Positions 35,632-44,391 of a DNA stretch of 64,000 nucleotides are shown piece by piece. This DNA comes from Mycobacterium noviomagense (GTDB lineage Bacteria; Actinomycetota; Actinomycetes; Mycobacteriales; Mycobacteriaceae): the NCBI RefSeq assembly GCF_010731635.1, contig NZ_AP022583.1:1860001-1924000 (forward strand). The letters run 5' to 3'. The notes under the pieces are model-generated. The model was not told where the DNA came from. It did not search any database and saw nothing but the letters and a program-made list of their open reading frames with translations. Position numbers and translations under genes: made by a program. Every line of letters starts with the position of its first letter. Position 1 is the first letter of the stretch.

Positions 35632-38600
35632 ATGGCGGTCGTCGACGATCTCGGTTACCCCGGCATGGATGCGGCCTCACCCAGTGAGGACTTCGGCCGT
35701 CAGCCACCGCAAGATCTCGCCGCAGAGCAGTCGGTGCTGGGCGGGATGCTGCTTTCCAAGGACGCGATTGCCGATGTGTTGGAGCGGCTGCGGCCCGGAG
35801 ACTTCTACCGCCCGGCGCACCAGAGTATCTACGACGCCATCCTGCATCTGTACGGGCGCGGGGAGCCGGCCGACGCGGTGACGGTCGCCGCCGAGCTGGA
35901 CCGCCGCGGCCTGCTGCGCCGGATCGGCGGCGCGCCGTATCTGCACACCTTGATCTCGACGGTGCCGACGGCTGCCAACGCCGGCTACTACGCGGGCATC
36001 GTCGCCGAGAAGGCCCTGCTGCGTCGCTTGGTCGAGGCGGGCACCCGGGTGGTGCAGTACGGCTACGCCGGCGCGGAAGGCTCCGATGTGGCCGAGGTGG
36101 TCGACCGGGCGCAGGCCGAGATCTACGAGGTCACCGATCGGCGGCTCTCCGAGGATTTCGTCCCGCTGGAGGATCTGCTGCAGCCGACGATGGACGAGAT
36201 CGACGCGATCGCCTCCAACGGGGGCCTGGCGCGCGGCGTGCCGACCGGCTTCGCAGAACTCGACGAGGTGACCAACGGTCTGCACCCCGGGCAGATGATC
36301 ATCGTCGCGGCGCGCCCCGGGGTGGGCAAGGCACTGGCATTGGACACTCCGCTGCCGACCCCGACCGGCTGGACGACGATGGGCGACGTCGCCGTCGGTG
36401 ACGAGCTGCTTGGCGCCGACGGCCAGCCGACGCGCGTGATCGCGGCGACGGACGTCATGGTGGGCCGGCCGTGCTACGAGGTCGAATTCTCCGACGGCAC
36501 AGTCATTGTCGCGGACGCGGATCACCAGTGGCCGACGGGCTACGGGGTTCGCACCACGGCAGAGCTGCGCTGTGGTTTGGACAGCATTGCCGCGGCCGGG
36601 TCGATCGCGCGGTACGCCGAGCGGCGGGCCACCGCGACCTTGATGGCGCCGGTGCTGCAACTCGACGGCGTGTGCCGGGTCCGTAGCGTTCCGGTGCGCT
36701 GTGTGGAGGTGGACAACTCCGCGCACCTGTATCTGGCCGGCCGCGGCATGGTGCCGACGCACAACTCGACTCTGGGTTTGGATTTCTTGCGGTCCTGCTC
36801 CATCAAGCACCGGATGGCCAGCGTGATCTTCTCGCTGGAGATGAGCAAGTCCGAGATCGTGATGCGACTGCTGTCGGCGGAGGCGAAAATCAAGCTCTCC
36901 GATATGCGTTCGGGCCGGATGAGCGATGACGACTGGACGCGGTTGGCGCGGCGGATGAGCGAAATCAGCGAGGCGCCACTGTATATCGATGACTCGCCGA
37001 ACCTGACCATGATGGAGATCCGCGCCAAGGCGCGTCGGCTGCGGCAAAAGGCAGACCTGAAGCTGATTGTGGTGGACTACCTTCAGCTGATGACCTCGGG
37101 CAAGAGGTTCGAGTCGCGCCAGGTCGAGGTGTCCGAATTCTCGCGCAACTTAAAGCTTTTGGCGAAGGAGCTCGAAGTTCCGGTGGTTGCGATCAGCCAG
37201 CTGAACCGCGGGCCCGAGCAGCGCACTGATAAAAAGCCGATGCTCGCCGACCTGCGTGAGTCGGGGTGCCTTACCGCCAACACGCGGATCCTGCGTGCCG
37301 ACACCGGCGCCGAGGTGACATTCGGCGAGCTGTTGCGTACTGGTGAGCGGCCGTTGGTGTGGTCGCTCGATGAGCGATTGCGGATGGTCGCGCGGCCGAT
37401 GACGAACGTCTTCCCCAGCGGCCGCAAAGAGGTCTTCAAGCTGCGGCTAGCGTCTGGACGGAAAGTGGAGGCCACCGGCAATCACCCGTTCATGACGATC
37501 GACGGCTGGACGCCGTTGGCAGAGCTAAAGGTTGGCGATCGGCTTGCCGTCCCGCGTCGTGTTCCGGAGCCGGTTGACGCGCAGCGGATGGCTGGTTTCG
37601 AAGTCATTTTGCTGGCGCACATGATCGGTGACGGGTCTTGTGTGAAGAATCAGCCGATCCGGTATGCGAGCATTGACGAAGCGAATCTGGCTGCGGTGCA
37701 AATCGCCGCCGCGTGTTTCGGCGTTACTGCTGTGCGCGACGAGTACCCGGCGGCGCGGGTGACGACCTTGCGGCTACCGGCACCGTACCGGTTGGCGCGC
37801 GGAAAGCGGAATCCAATCGCTGCGTGGCTGGATGAGCTGGGGCTGTTCGGTCTACGCAGTCATGAAAAGTTCGTGCCGCAGGCAGTTTTCAAGGTACCAA
37901 ACGATCAGGTGGCGTTGTTCCTGCGCCACCTCTGGGCGACTGACGGTTCGGTGCGGTGGGACGACAGAGTCGGCCAGGGGCGGATTTACTACGCGTCGAC
38001 AAGCCGGCGCCTGGTCGATGACCTAGCTGCACTTCTGCTGAGAGTGGGCGTGTTCTCCCGCATCAAGCGCGTGCCGAAAGCCGGGTATCGCGACTCGTGG
38101 CATCTGTACATCTACGGTGCGGAGAACCAAACAAGGTTTCTTCAACACGTTGGCGTCCACGGTGCGAAAGCATTTGCGGCACAGGAGGTACTTGCCCAGC
38201 TTGAGGGGATCTTCCGCAACACAAACCTCGACACAGTGCCCAGAGAGGTATGGAACAAGGTCAAAGCGTCGTTGACCATCAGGCAGATGACACATCGCCA
38301 ATTCGCGGCTGCCATAGGCACGCAGTTCTGCGGATCAGCGATGTGGAAGCGCGCTCCGAGCCGGGCACGGCTACACCGTGCCGCAGCCTTGCTTGAGGAC
38401 CGTGAGATTCATGCCTTGGCCGTAAACGATGTGTTTTGGGATCAGATCGTCGAGATTACGAGCCTGGGCGAGATGGATGTCTACGACGGAACCGTAAGTG
38501 ACACACACAATTTCGTTGCTAATGGGATAAGCGCACATAACAGTTTGGAGCAGGATAGCGATATGGTCATCCTGCTGCACCGCCCCGATGCGTTCGAGCG

Positions 38601-38721
38601 CGACGATCCACGCGGGGGAGAAGCCGACTTAATCCTGGCCAAGCATCGCAACGGTCCGACGAAGACCGTGACCGTGGCGCACCAGCTCCATCTTTCGCGA
38701 TTCGCCAACATGGCGCGGTAG
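35632..38721 (+). CDS. dnaB: Replicative DNA helicase DnaB with two inteins
   Basis: 1029 residues in one frame. Removing the inteins at residues 234-378 and 546-970 leaves a 459-residue helicase of normal length. The N-terminal primase-interacting domain begins near residue 24 (PPQDLAAEQSVLGGMLLSKD). The RecA-like core has Walker A ARPGVGK-ST split by intein 1, Walker B-type KLIVVDYLQLM, and the ADLRESG-SLEQDSDMVILLHR motif split by intein 2. DnaB unwinds DNA at the fork as a hexameric ring. Both inteins interrupt ATPase motifs, so splicing is required for activity. It follows the rpsF cluster, as in Mtb. Confidence 0.97.
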   Translation: MAVVDDLGYPGMDAASPSEDFGRQPPQDLAAEQSVLGGMLLSKDAIADVLERLRPGDFYRPAHQSIYDAILHLYGRGEPADAVTVAAELDRRGLLRRIGGAPYLHTLISTVPTAANAGYYAGIVAEKALLRRLVEAGTRVVQYGYAGAEGSDVAEVVDRAQAEIYEVTDRRLSEDFVPLEDLLQPTMDEIDAIASNGGLARGVPTGFAELDEVTNGLHPGQMIIVAARPGVGKALALDTPLPTPTGWTTMGDVAVGDELLGADGQPTRVIAATDVMVGRPCYEVEFSDGTVIVADADHQWPTGYGVRTTAELRCGLDSIAAAGSIARYAERRATATLMAPVLQLDGVCRVRSVPVRCVEVDNSAHLYLAGRGMVPTHNSTLGLDFLRSCSIKHRMASVIFSLEMSKSEIVMRLLSAEAKIKLSDMRSGRMSDDDWTRLARRMSEISEAPLYIDDSPNLTMMEIRAKARRLRQKADLKLIVVDYLQLMTSGKRFESRQVEVSEFSRNLKLLAKELEVPVVAISQLNRGPEQRTDKKPMLADLRESGCLTANTRILRADTGAEVTFGELLRTGERPLVWSLDERLRMVARPMTNVFPSGRKEVFKLRLASGRKVEATGNHPFMTIDGWTPLAELKVGDRLAVPRRVPEPVDAQRMAGFEVILLAHMIGDGSCVKNQPIRYASIDEANLAAVQIAAACFGVTAVRDEYPAARVTTLRLPAPYRLARGKRNPIAAWLDELGLFGLRSHEKFVPQAVFKVPNDQVALFLRHLWATDGSVRWDDRVGQGRIYYASTSRRLVDDLAALLLRVGVFSRIKRVPKAGYRDSWHLYIYGAENQTRFLQHVGVHGAKAFAAQEVLAQLEGIFRNTNLDTVPREVWNKVKASLTIRQMTHRQFAAAIGTQFCGSAMWKRAPSRARLHRAAALLEDREIHALAVNDVFWDQIVEITSLGEMDVYDGTVSDTHNFVANGISAHNSLEQDSDMVILLHRPDAFERDDPRGGEADLILAKHRNGPTKTVTVAHQLHLSRFANMAR
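36331..36765 (+). other. DnaB intein 1: class 3-type mini-intein in the Walker A motif
   Basis: 145 residues, from ALALDTPLPTPTGW to GMVPTHN, inserted between GVGK and STLGLDF. The first residue is Ala rather than Cys or Ser. The three class 3 (WCT) residues are visible: Trp in DADHQW, Cys in VRCVEVDNSAHLYLAG and Thr in VPTHN. No endonuclease domain is present, so it cannot home by itself. Mycobacterial DnaB inteins of class 3 have been described (M. smegmatis DnaB-1), and this looks like the same type in a minimal form. Confidence 0.88.
37267..38541 (+). mobile_element. DnaB intein 2: full-length intein with LAGLIDADG homing endonuclease
   Basis: 425 residues, from CLTANTRILRADTG to FVANGISAHN, inserted between ADLRESG and SLEQDSD. 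It has a standard Cys1 start, HN end and Ser+1. Splicing block B is ATGNHPFMT. Two dodecapeptide-like motifs, ILLAHMIGDGS and FLRHLWATDGS, indicate a LAGLIDADG endonuclease able to cut intein-free dnaB. The endonuclease part uses codons less biased to GC than the surrounding helicase. The large Mtb DnaB intein probably occupies the same site. Confidence 0.9.
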
Positions 38722-38794
38722 TAGTAGCTGTTGTTGTCGAGATGCAGCGAAGATTAGCACGCAGCAAGTGATTGTTTAACAACACGGTTGGCTG

Positions 38795-39532
38795 ATGAAA
38801 CTAAACCCACCGCGAAGGCAGAAGCTGCGAGTTCACGAACTCGCCCGAGAATTCGGCTGGACATCACGCCAGCTTCTGGATGAGTTACGCCGCCGCGGTG
38901 AGTTCGTGAAGTCAGCGGCGAACACTCTCGAGGCGCCAGTCGTCCGCGCCATCCGCCGGGACTTCGCCGCCGTGGGCGGACCGTCCGACCTCGAAACAGC
39001 CGTCACTCGCGAGCTGTATGGCAGGTCCGCGGAGCCTCACGCAGCGGACGAGTCGGGCGATAGTTTCGCCGCAGCCCTCGCACGGGCCAAGTCCAAATCA
39101 GTTCCGAAAAAAGCGAAATCGAGAACTCCCCAATGGCGGTCGGCGATTCTCCAGGCAATCCTCGATGAAGTAATCGTTCCGCGGAGGCCAGAGCACCTCG
39201 ACAAGCCCCACGGTACCTACTTCAGTTGGGAACTCAAACAAGCGGAGGAGATGAACGCCCAATGGGCCGCGGCGCGACTCAACGGCCTTGGCTGTGATGA
39301 CTCAGAAGTCATCGGGTGGATTCGGTTAAGTGGTGGCGAGCGGCCACAGTTAGCGGTTGATCTCTTCCAGGGTGGTGTTTCGCCCGAAGAGGCGCAGCTT
39401 CGACTGGGCTACGGCGGCCGGATCGATCCGCGGCGGCCGACTTTGTATCAGCGGCTTCGCGATGGGCACATGAGCCGATCTGAAATCATCGCAGCGGTCA
39501 GGGAATGGCATCGCAATAACTCGGCCGGATAG
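38795..39532 (+). CDS. IF-2 N-terminal-domain protein of unknown function
   Basis: 245 residues. The first 55 residues ([20 protein letters not shown], then [20 protein letters not shown]) closely resemble the N-terminal module of initiation factor IF-2, including the conserved FVKSA core. A basic linker ([12 protein letters not shown]) follows, then an unrecognised C-terminal part with two related-looking segments ([20 protein letters not shown] and [18 protein letters not shown]). No GTPase domain is present. It lies 73 bp after dnaB, where Mtb has the DarTG toxin-antitoxin genes as I remember. A nucleic-acid-binding role is inferred; the function is unknown. Confidence 0.75.
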   Translation: MKLNPPRRQKLRVHELAREFGWTSRQLLDELRRRGEFVKSAANTLEAPVVRAIRRDFAAVGGPSDLETAVTRELYGRSAEPHAADESGDSFAAALARAKSKSVPKKAKSRTPQWRSAILQAILDEVIVPRRPEHLDKPHGTYFSWELKQAEEMNAQWAAARLNGLGCDDSEVIGWIRLSGGERPQLAVDLFQGGVSPEEAQLRLGYGGRIDPRRPTLYQRLRDGHMSRSEIIAAVREWHRNNSAG

Positions 39533-39701
39533 TCAGGCTCTCGCCTCCTTGCCCGGAGAGGTCACGCTCTTATCGTTATGCAGGCAGATGTGGCCCGGTT
39601 GGATCGTCTCGCTACCCTCGACGTGTGCCGGACCCAACGAATCACCCGCCCGCTCGGCGAAGGCCTCGTCGAGATCGCGCTACGGCTGACGGCTGCCCCA
39701 A

Positions 39702-40634
39702 GTGAAAGCTTCTGTTTCAAACGGCGGTGGTTCTGCAAGCCCAACCGTTCTGGATGTGGAGGGGTCCGGTGTGCAACCGCCGGTCGCCACTTGGGTGCGC
39801 CGGCTGTTCTGGTTACTGGAGCGGATCGCGCCGGCAATTGGTTCGCGGTGGGCGACCGAGCTCTGGTGCACCCCACCGGTTATAGAGTCCAGTCTGCGTA
39901 TGCCGCCCGGTGTCCCGCCCGGCCAGCCGCTGGAAGCGTATTGGAGCGGGCACCGGCTCGTGGGCGAGGCTTGGGGCGACGGGCCACCGGTCTATCTTGT
40001 GCACGGCTGGGGCGGGCGTCGCCCACACCTCGGCATGTTCATCAAACCTCTTGTCGAGTCTGGGCATCGTGTCATCGCGTTCGACCTGCCCAGCCATAAT
40101 GAGTCCGATCCGGGAGCACTCGCTCCCGGTCGTACCACCGCCATCGAATGCGCCGAAGCGGTTGCAGCCATGATCCGGACACACGGGCCGGCCCGCGCTG
40201 TTGTCGCCCACTCCCTCGGGGCCAACGCGACTGCATTCGCGGCGGCGTGGGGCGCGACGGTCGGGCGGTTGGTGTTTCTCGCGCCGATGGGCGAGTTCCC
40301 GATCTATCTGGATCTCTTCGCCGCGCGCCACGGCTTCGGACGGCGGATACGCGCCGGGCTGCATCAACGTCTTGAACGCCGCATCGGCATGCCGCTGGAG
40401 GACACCAACATGGTCCGGGTTGCCGAGCGGACCGGCTATCCGCCGCTGCTGCTCATCCACGACCCCGATGACCCCGAGACTCCCTATGCGACGAGCCAAA
40501 AGGTGGTCGCGTAATGGCCAGGCGCACAGTTGATGACCACGTCGGGCCTCGGCCGCCTAGCGCATTTCCGAATCTTGCGGCATCGCCCCGCGATTCGCGC
40601 GGGCATCGAATTTATCGGTCCTGCACCAGTTTGA
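39702..40634 (+). pseudogene. Alpha/beta hydrolase interrupted by an in-frame TAA near the C-terminus
   Basis: The open part (39702-40514, 270 residues) has the oxyanion strand VYLVHGWGGR, nucleophile elbow VVAHSLGANATAF and the acidic site IHDPDDPETPY. TAA at 40512-40514 stops it after SQKVVA. The same frame then continues WPGAQLMTTSGLGRLAHFRI and RHRPAIRAGIEFIG to TGA at 40632-40634, which is the expected family C-terminus with the catalytic His in GRLAHFRIL. The stop therefore removes the catalytic His, and the truncated product should be inactive. The intact protein would have about 310 residues. Confidence 0.8.
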
Positions 40635-40838
40635 GAAAGCTCGGTGACGGTTGCAAGGAGAAGCCTTCCGTCAGATAAGGCCGGCGGTGATGGTGTGAGC
40701 CTCCTAGGAGCCCAGTCACGATGCGCTGCACTCCCCGCTGGAGGTCTTATCGTCAGCATCATTATTGCATCCGGCGGCTTCGCGATCGTCGGCTGAACAG
40801 CCGCGGCAGATGGCGCCGCAACCCTCGAGGAGCAGACG

Positions 40839-41639
40839 ATGCCTACCTATGAGCACGATCTGATTGCAGTCGTCGAACAATCTCCGGCCGCTGCCGGGCG
40901 CCACGACCGTGCCGCCTGGATAGAACTCTTCACCTCGGACGCCCGGATCGAAGACCCTGTCGGGTCGCGCCCACACATCGGAACCCACCAAATCGAGCGG
41001 TTCTACGACACGTTTATCGGACCGCGTGACATCGTGTTTCGTCGCAATGTCGACATCGTGGCAGGCACGACGGTGATTCGTGACCTCGAGCTCGACGTAT
41101 CGCTGTCCAGTTCTCGGCGCATGACCATCCCTGCGGTGCTGCGCTATGACCTCGACCTCTCGCAGCAGCCGCCCCGAATTGCCGCGCTGCGCGCGTATTG
41201 GGAACTGCCGACCATGATGATGCAGTTCCTGCGTCTCGGCTGCGCCGCAGCACCGGCGGGCGCCACGCTGGCCGGCGGGCTGCTGCGTCACCAAAAGCTC
41301 ACCGGGACATTGGGATTCGTCAAAGCTTTGCGCGGCGCCGGACGCCAAGGAGGGACCGTCGCTGCTCGCTTCACCGGACAAATCGCAAGCGGCGACACCC
41401 GTGCCGCGGAAGAGCTCCTCCACGGACCTATCACAATCAACGACAAGGCAACCCAGCGCCCCGAGGAGCTTGCCGATCGCCTGCGCGCAGCCACCATCAC
41501 CAAGGTCATCGCCTCGGGTCATACCGTCGTCGTCTCGACTACTTCCGCTCGCGGCCCGGCTGTACTCTTCGCGACCATCACCCCTCGGCAGGGGCTCATC
41601 GACAGCGTGCGCTGCTACCTGCCCAGCGGCGCAGGGTAG
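40839..41639 (+). CDS. SnoaL/NTF2-like protein, probably a double domain
   Basis: 266 residues, with GAGGAGCAGACG before the ATG. The first half (AAAGRHDRAAWIELFTSDAR, IEDPVGSRPHIGTHQIERFY) is a typical SnoaL/ketosteroid-isomerase-like fold. The second half (GTVAARFTGQIASGDTRAAE, HTVVVSTTSARGPAVLFATI) appears to repeat it in reduced form. Members act as isomerases, hydratases or cyclases on ring compounds, or have no known activity. It stands alone on the plus strand between a broken hydrolase and the convergent IclR gene. No substrate can be given. Confidence 0.75.
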   Translation: MPTYEHDLIAVVEQSPAAAGRHDRAAWIELFTSDARIEDPVGSRPHIGTHQIERFYDTFIGPRDIVFRRNVDIVAGTTVIRDLELDVSLSSSRRMTIPAVLRYDLDLSQQPPRIAALRAYWELPTMMMQFLRLGCAAAPAGATLAGGLLRHQKLTGTLGFVKALRGAGRQGGTVAARFTGQIASGDTRAAEELLHGPITINDKATQRPEELADRLRAATITKVIASGHTVVVSTTSARGPAVLFATITPRQGLIDSVRCYLPSGAG

Positions 41640-41687
41640 CAAGGGCCGCTGACCGCGACGCTGAAAAACCCTTTGCCACAACGGTAT

Positions 41688-42584
41688 CTATTCGACCCAC
41701 GGAGGCTCTTTCGTCAATGCGGTGCTGAGCCGTTGGGTCACCGAAGAGAGCTGCTCCCCCAGCCGGGCGACGGCCGCGCCGCTCATCGGCTCGGCGCTGG
41801 GGACCAGGCTGAGCAGCAGGGCGATACGGGACCCGGGCTCGGGGATCGGGGAGTCGATGTGGCTCACCTCGTAGCTGCGGTCGGGGTCCAGGCTGACCGG
41901 GAACCACTCCTCCTGGTGGAGTAGTTCGTCGGTCAATTCCTGCGCAAGCTGGCTCAAGCGGGTGGACCGCACCTCGGCGCTCCGCACGATCAGCGCCAGT
42001 TCCTGCAGGCGCAAGTCGGGCAGAAGACGAAGACCGACCGCGTAGCCGCGCTGCTTTGCGGCCGCCAAGGCATCGCGGTAGCGATCGCGCACATCCTCGG
42101 GCAGGGCCGCCAGCCAGCGCTCCCGGACCTCCGGCCCCGCCCACGCAACGATCGGCGCCCCGTACGGCGGGCGGTGGGGGAACTGGGTGCCCACGGACAT
42201 CGGGTGACCGCCGCCATGCGGGCTTCGCACCTGATCGACGACGGTGGAGTGGTCATCGCTGACCGAGAAGGCGATGCAGTGCGCGCCCGTCGCCGCCGAC
42301 AACTCGGCCATCGCCGACCGGGCCAGCACCAGGGCCGGATAACGGCTCGCCGCCTCTCGGCCGAGCCGGACCAGAGCGGGACCGAGGTGGTAGGTCTTGC
42401 GAACCGGGTCGCGGAGCAGCCAGCCGGCCCGCAGCAGTTCAGACAGCATCGAATGGCAGCTGGCTTTGTGGACACTCAACTGGCGCGATACTTCCGCCAA
42501 CGTCATCCCTTGGCCCCCATCACTCGCCAGATACTCGAACAGGTTCACGACCCGTTCAGTCTGCGGCGACGGACGTGCAGCCAT
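41688..42584 (-). CDS. IclR family transcriptional regulator
   Basis: 298 residues from ATG 42584 (MAARPSPQTERVVNLFEYLA). The N-terminal winged helix (MTLAEVSRQLSVHKASCHSM, LRDPVRKTYHLGPALVRLGR) is followed by a GAF-like effector domain from about residue 90 (SAATGAHCIAFSVSDDHSTV). It is divergent from the SDR gene with about 65 bp between starts, the usual layout for a regulator controlling a neighbouring catabolic operon. IclR proteins commonly sense an aromatic or acid intermediate of the pathway. The effector is unknown. Confidence 0.92.
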   Translation of the reverse strand: MAARPSPQTERVVNLFEYLASDGGQGMTLAEVSRQLSVHKASCHSMLSELLRAGWLLRDPVRKTYHLGPALVRLGREAASRYPALVLARSAMAELSAATGAHCIAFSVSDDHSTVVDQVRSPHGGGHPMSVGTQFPHRPPYGAPIVAWAGPEVRERWLAALPEDVRDRYRDALAAAKQRGYAVGLRLLPDLRLQELALIVRSAEVRSTRLSQLAQELTDELLHQEEWFPVSLDPDRSYEVSHIDSPIPEPGSRIALLLSLVPSAEPMSGAAVARLGEQLSSVTQRLSTALTKEPPWVE

Positions 42585-42649
42585 GAAGCCAATGGTCGCA
42601 TAATGCGAAGGCTTGCGGTGGCATGCGCGACCATGTGACCATTGCCACA

Positions 42650-43588
42650 ATGACTGACCTTCACGGCCAGGTGGCGGTCGTAACCGGAGGTGCCGGAGGC
42701 ATCGGCCAAGCCCTGGGCAGGCGTTTCGGCCGCGAAGGCATGAAGGTGGTGCTGGCCGATGTCCTCGCCGAACCGCTCGAAGAAGCAACCCGCACGCTCA
42801 CGGACGAGGGCATCGACGCCGCCGGGACCCTCACCGACGTCACCGACTATTCCTCGGTCGAGTCGCTCGCCAAGCAGACGCTCGATCGCTTCGGCGCGGT
42901 GCACGTGGTGTGCAACAACGCCGGCACCGGCGGAGTTTCCGAGGGTTACATGTGGGAACACGACCTGGCCGACTGGCGCTGGGGAATCGACGTCAACGTG
43001 CTCGGCGTCATCCACGGCATCAAGGCCTTCGTGCCCATCCTGCTTGACCAGGGCGAGGGACACGTTGTCAACACCTGCTCGGGCAACGGCGGATTCGCGC
43101 CCATTGCCCGCGGGGCCATGGGCGGACCGGCCAACGCGGTCTACCCGATGACCAAGGCCGCCGTGCTCTGCCTGACCGAAAGCCTTTACACCCACCTGGA
43201 GATGACCGGGACGCGGGTTCGGGCGCACGTCCTTTTCCCCAGCGGCTTTTTGAACACCGGCATCTGGGAGTCGTGGCGGCACCGCCCGAAGCGCTACGCC
43301 GCAACCCAGCCACGTCGCACACCCGAGCACAGATTGGCAGACGTCGTGGCCCGCTTCGAGGCCGCCGGTGCACACGTCGAGTTCACTCCGCTCGAGACGG
43401 TCGCTGATCAAGTGGTGGAGGGAATCCGGGCGGACCGCTTCTGGATGATGGGGCCGCCCACACCCGCCGAGGAGGTCGTGCGCCGCAAGGCGGCATCGAT
43501 CCTCGCTCGCAGCAACCCCGACTACCTGGTCGACGTTCTCGGCCAGAGTGCGGAGAAGGAGCCCGCTACTGAAGGAGGAAAGCGTTGA
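42650..43588 (+). CDS. SDR oxidoreductase, first gene of the IclR-linked catabolic set
   Basis: 312 residues from ATG 42650 (MTDLHGQVAVVTGGAGGIGQ). An in-frame ATG at 42623 would add nine residues. The cofactor motif is TGGAGGIGQ, then VCNNAGTGG, catalytic Ser in NTCSGNGG and the active-site YPMTK. The C-terminus is longer than in most SDRs. The stop overlaps the next start by 4 bp (43585-43588). It probably oxidises a hydroxyl group of a pathway intermediate with NAD(P)+. The preceding 65 bp, shared with the IclR gene, should contain the control region. Confidence 0.9.
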   Translation: MTDLHGQVAVVTGGAGGIGQALGRRFGREGMKVVLADVLAEPLEEATRTLTDEGIDAAGTLTDVTDYSSVESLAKQTLDRFGAVHVVCNNAGTGGVSEGYMWEHDLADWRWGIDVNVLGVIHGIKAFVPILLDQGEGHVVNTCSGNGGFAPIARGAMGGPANAVYPMTKAAVLCLTESLYTHLEMTGTRVRAHVLFPSGFLNTGIWESWRHRPKRYAATQPRRTPEHRLADVVARFEAAGAHVEFTPLETVADQVVEGIRADRFWMMGPPTPAEEVVRRKAASILARSNPDYLVDVLGQSAEKEPATEGGKR

Positions 43589-44388
43589 GCACCAGCGCAA
43601 TTCGCTACGGTCCACGCCCACCCGAGGCGCAAGTCGATCACGAGGTCGACGCGACCAAGGCGCCCATCGCCACCGAGGCGGTGACCGTCACGTACCTCAC
43701 CGATCCGGAGATCGTCGCGGCCGTACTGCCCAAGCCACTGGAGCCGGCGGCCGAGCCATTGGTGCGGGTTCAGCTTCAGCGGGTCCAGATAGAGGGCAGG
43801 CCGCCGTTCGGGTCGGCAGTGTTTTCGGTGACCGCCCGGCACGGCGACCAACAGGGCGACTACCCCCTCCTCATGCCCCAGTCCACCGAACAGTCCGTCA
43901 CCGGCGGCCGCGAAACCTTCGGCGAACCAAAGAAATTAGCCCACATCGAGGTGGAGCGCGTCGGCGATCGGGTCAGCGCCACCGTTGACCGGCTGGGCTA
44001 TCAGCTCATCAGAGTGAACGGACAGGTCACCGGCCCGGCGGAGTTGCCGCCCGACCAGGTGAACACCGAGTTCTACTTCAAGTTCCTACGCTCACCCGAC
44101 GGCAACGGCATCACCGACCCCCACCTGGTCTACGGCGAATACCACCGCCACTACGAGCTGCTCGAAAACCTGGACGGCACACTCGAATTGGGAGAATCGC
44201 CGTTGGATCCGGTGGCCGACATCGTGATCCGCCAGATCACCTCGATCACCTGGTGTCGGCGGCGCACCATCCAGGTGGGACGCATCGCGACCCGGGTGCC
44301 GCAGGACTGGCTGCTGCCGTATGTGCACCAGCGCTACGACGACGTGGCACTGCTCGCCGCCCCCAGGCCCGAGCCGACGCGGGTATAG
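43585..44388 (+). CDS. Acetoacetate decarboxylase-like protein
   Basis: 267 residues. The family centre is well preserved: MPQSTEQSVTGGRETFGEPK followed by KLAHIEVE. The adjacent lysines in EPKK match the Schiff-base lysine and its pKa-lowering neighbour in acetoacetate decarboxylase, so decarboxylase-type or aldolase/hydratase-type Schiff-base chemistry is possible. It is translationally coupled to the SDR (ATGA-type overlap) and lies 3 bp before the first amidohydrolase. The likely substrate is a beta-keto acid or ring-cleavage product, by inference. Confidence 0.88.
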   Translation: MSTSAIRYGPRPPEAQVDHEVDATKAPIATEAVTVTYLTDPEIVAAVLPKPLEPAAEPLVRVQLQRVQIEGRPPFGSAVFSVTARHGDQQGDYPLLMPQSTEQSVTGGRETFGEPKKLAHIEVERVGDRVSATVDRLGYQLIRVNGQVTGPAELPPDQVNTEFYFKFLRSPDGNGITDPHLVYGEYHRHYELLENLDGTLELGESPLDPVADIVIRQITSITWCRRRTIQVGRIATRVPQDWLLPYVHQRYDDVALLAAPRPEPTRV

Positions 44389-44391
44389 ACC

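Noticed and set aside
39578-39700. RelE/HigB-like toxin trace (RPLGEGLVEIALRL)
   Set aside because: Too short, with no flanking antitoxin and no convincing start; the resemblance may be chance.
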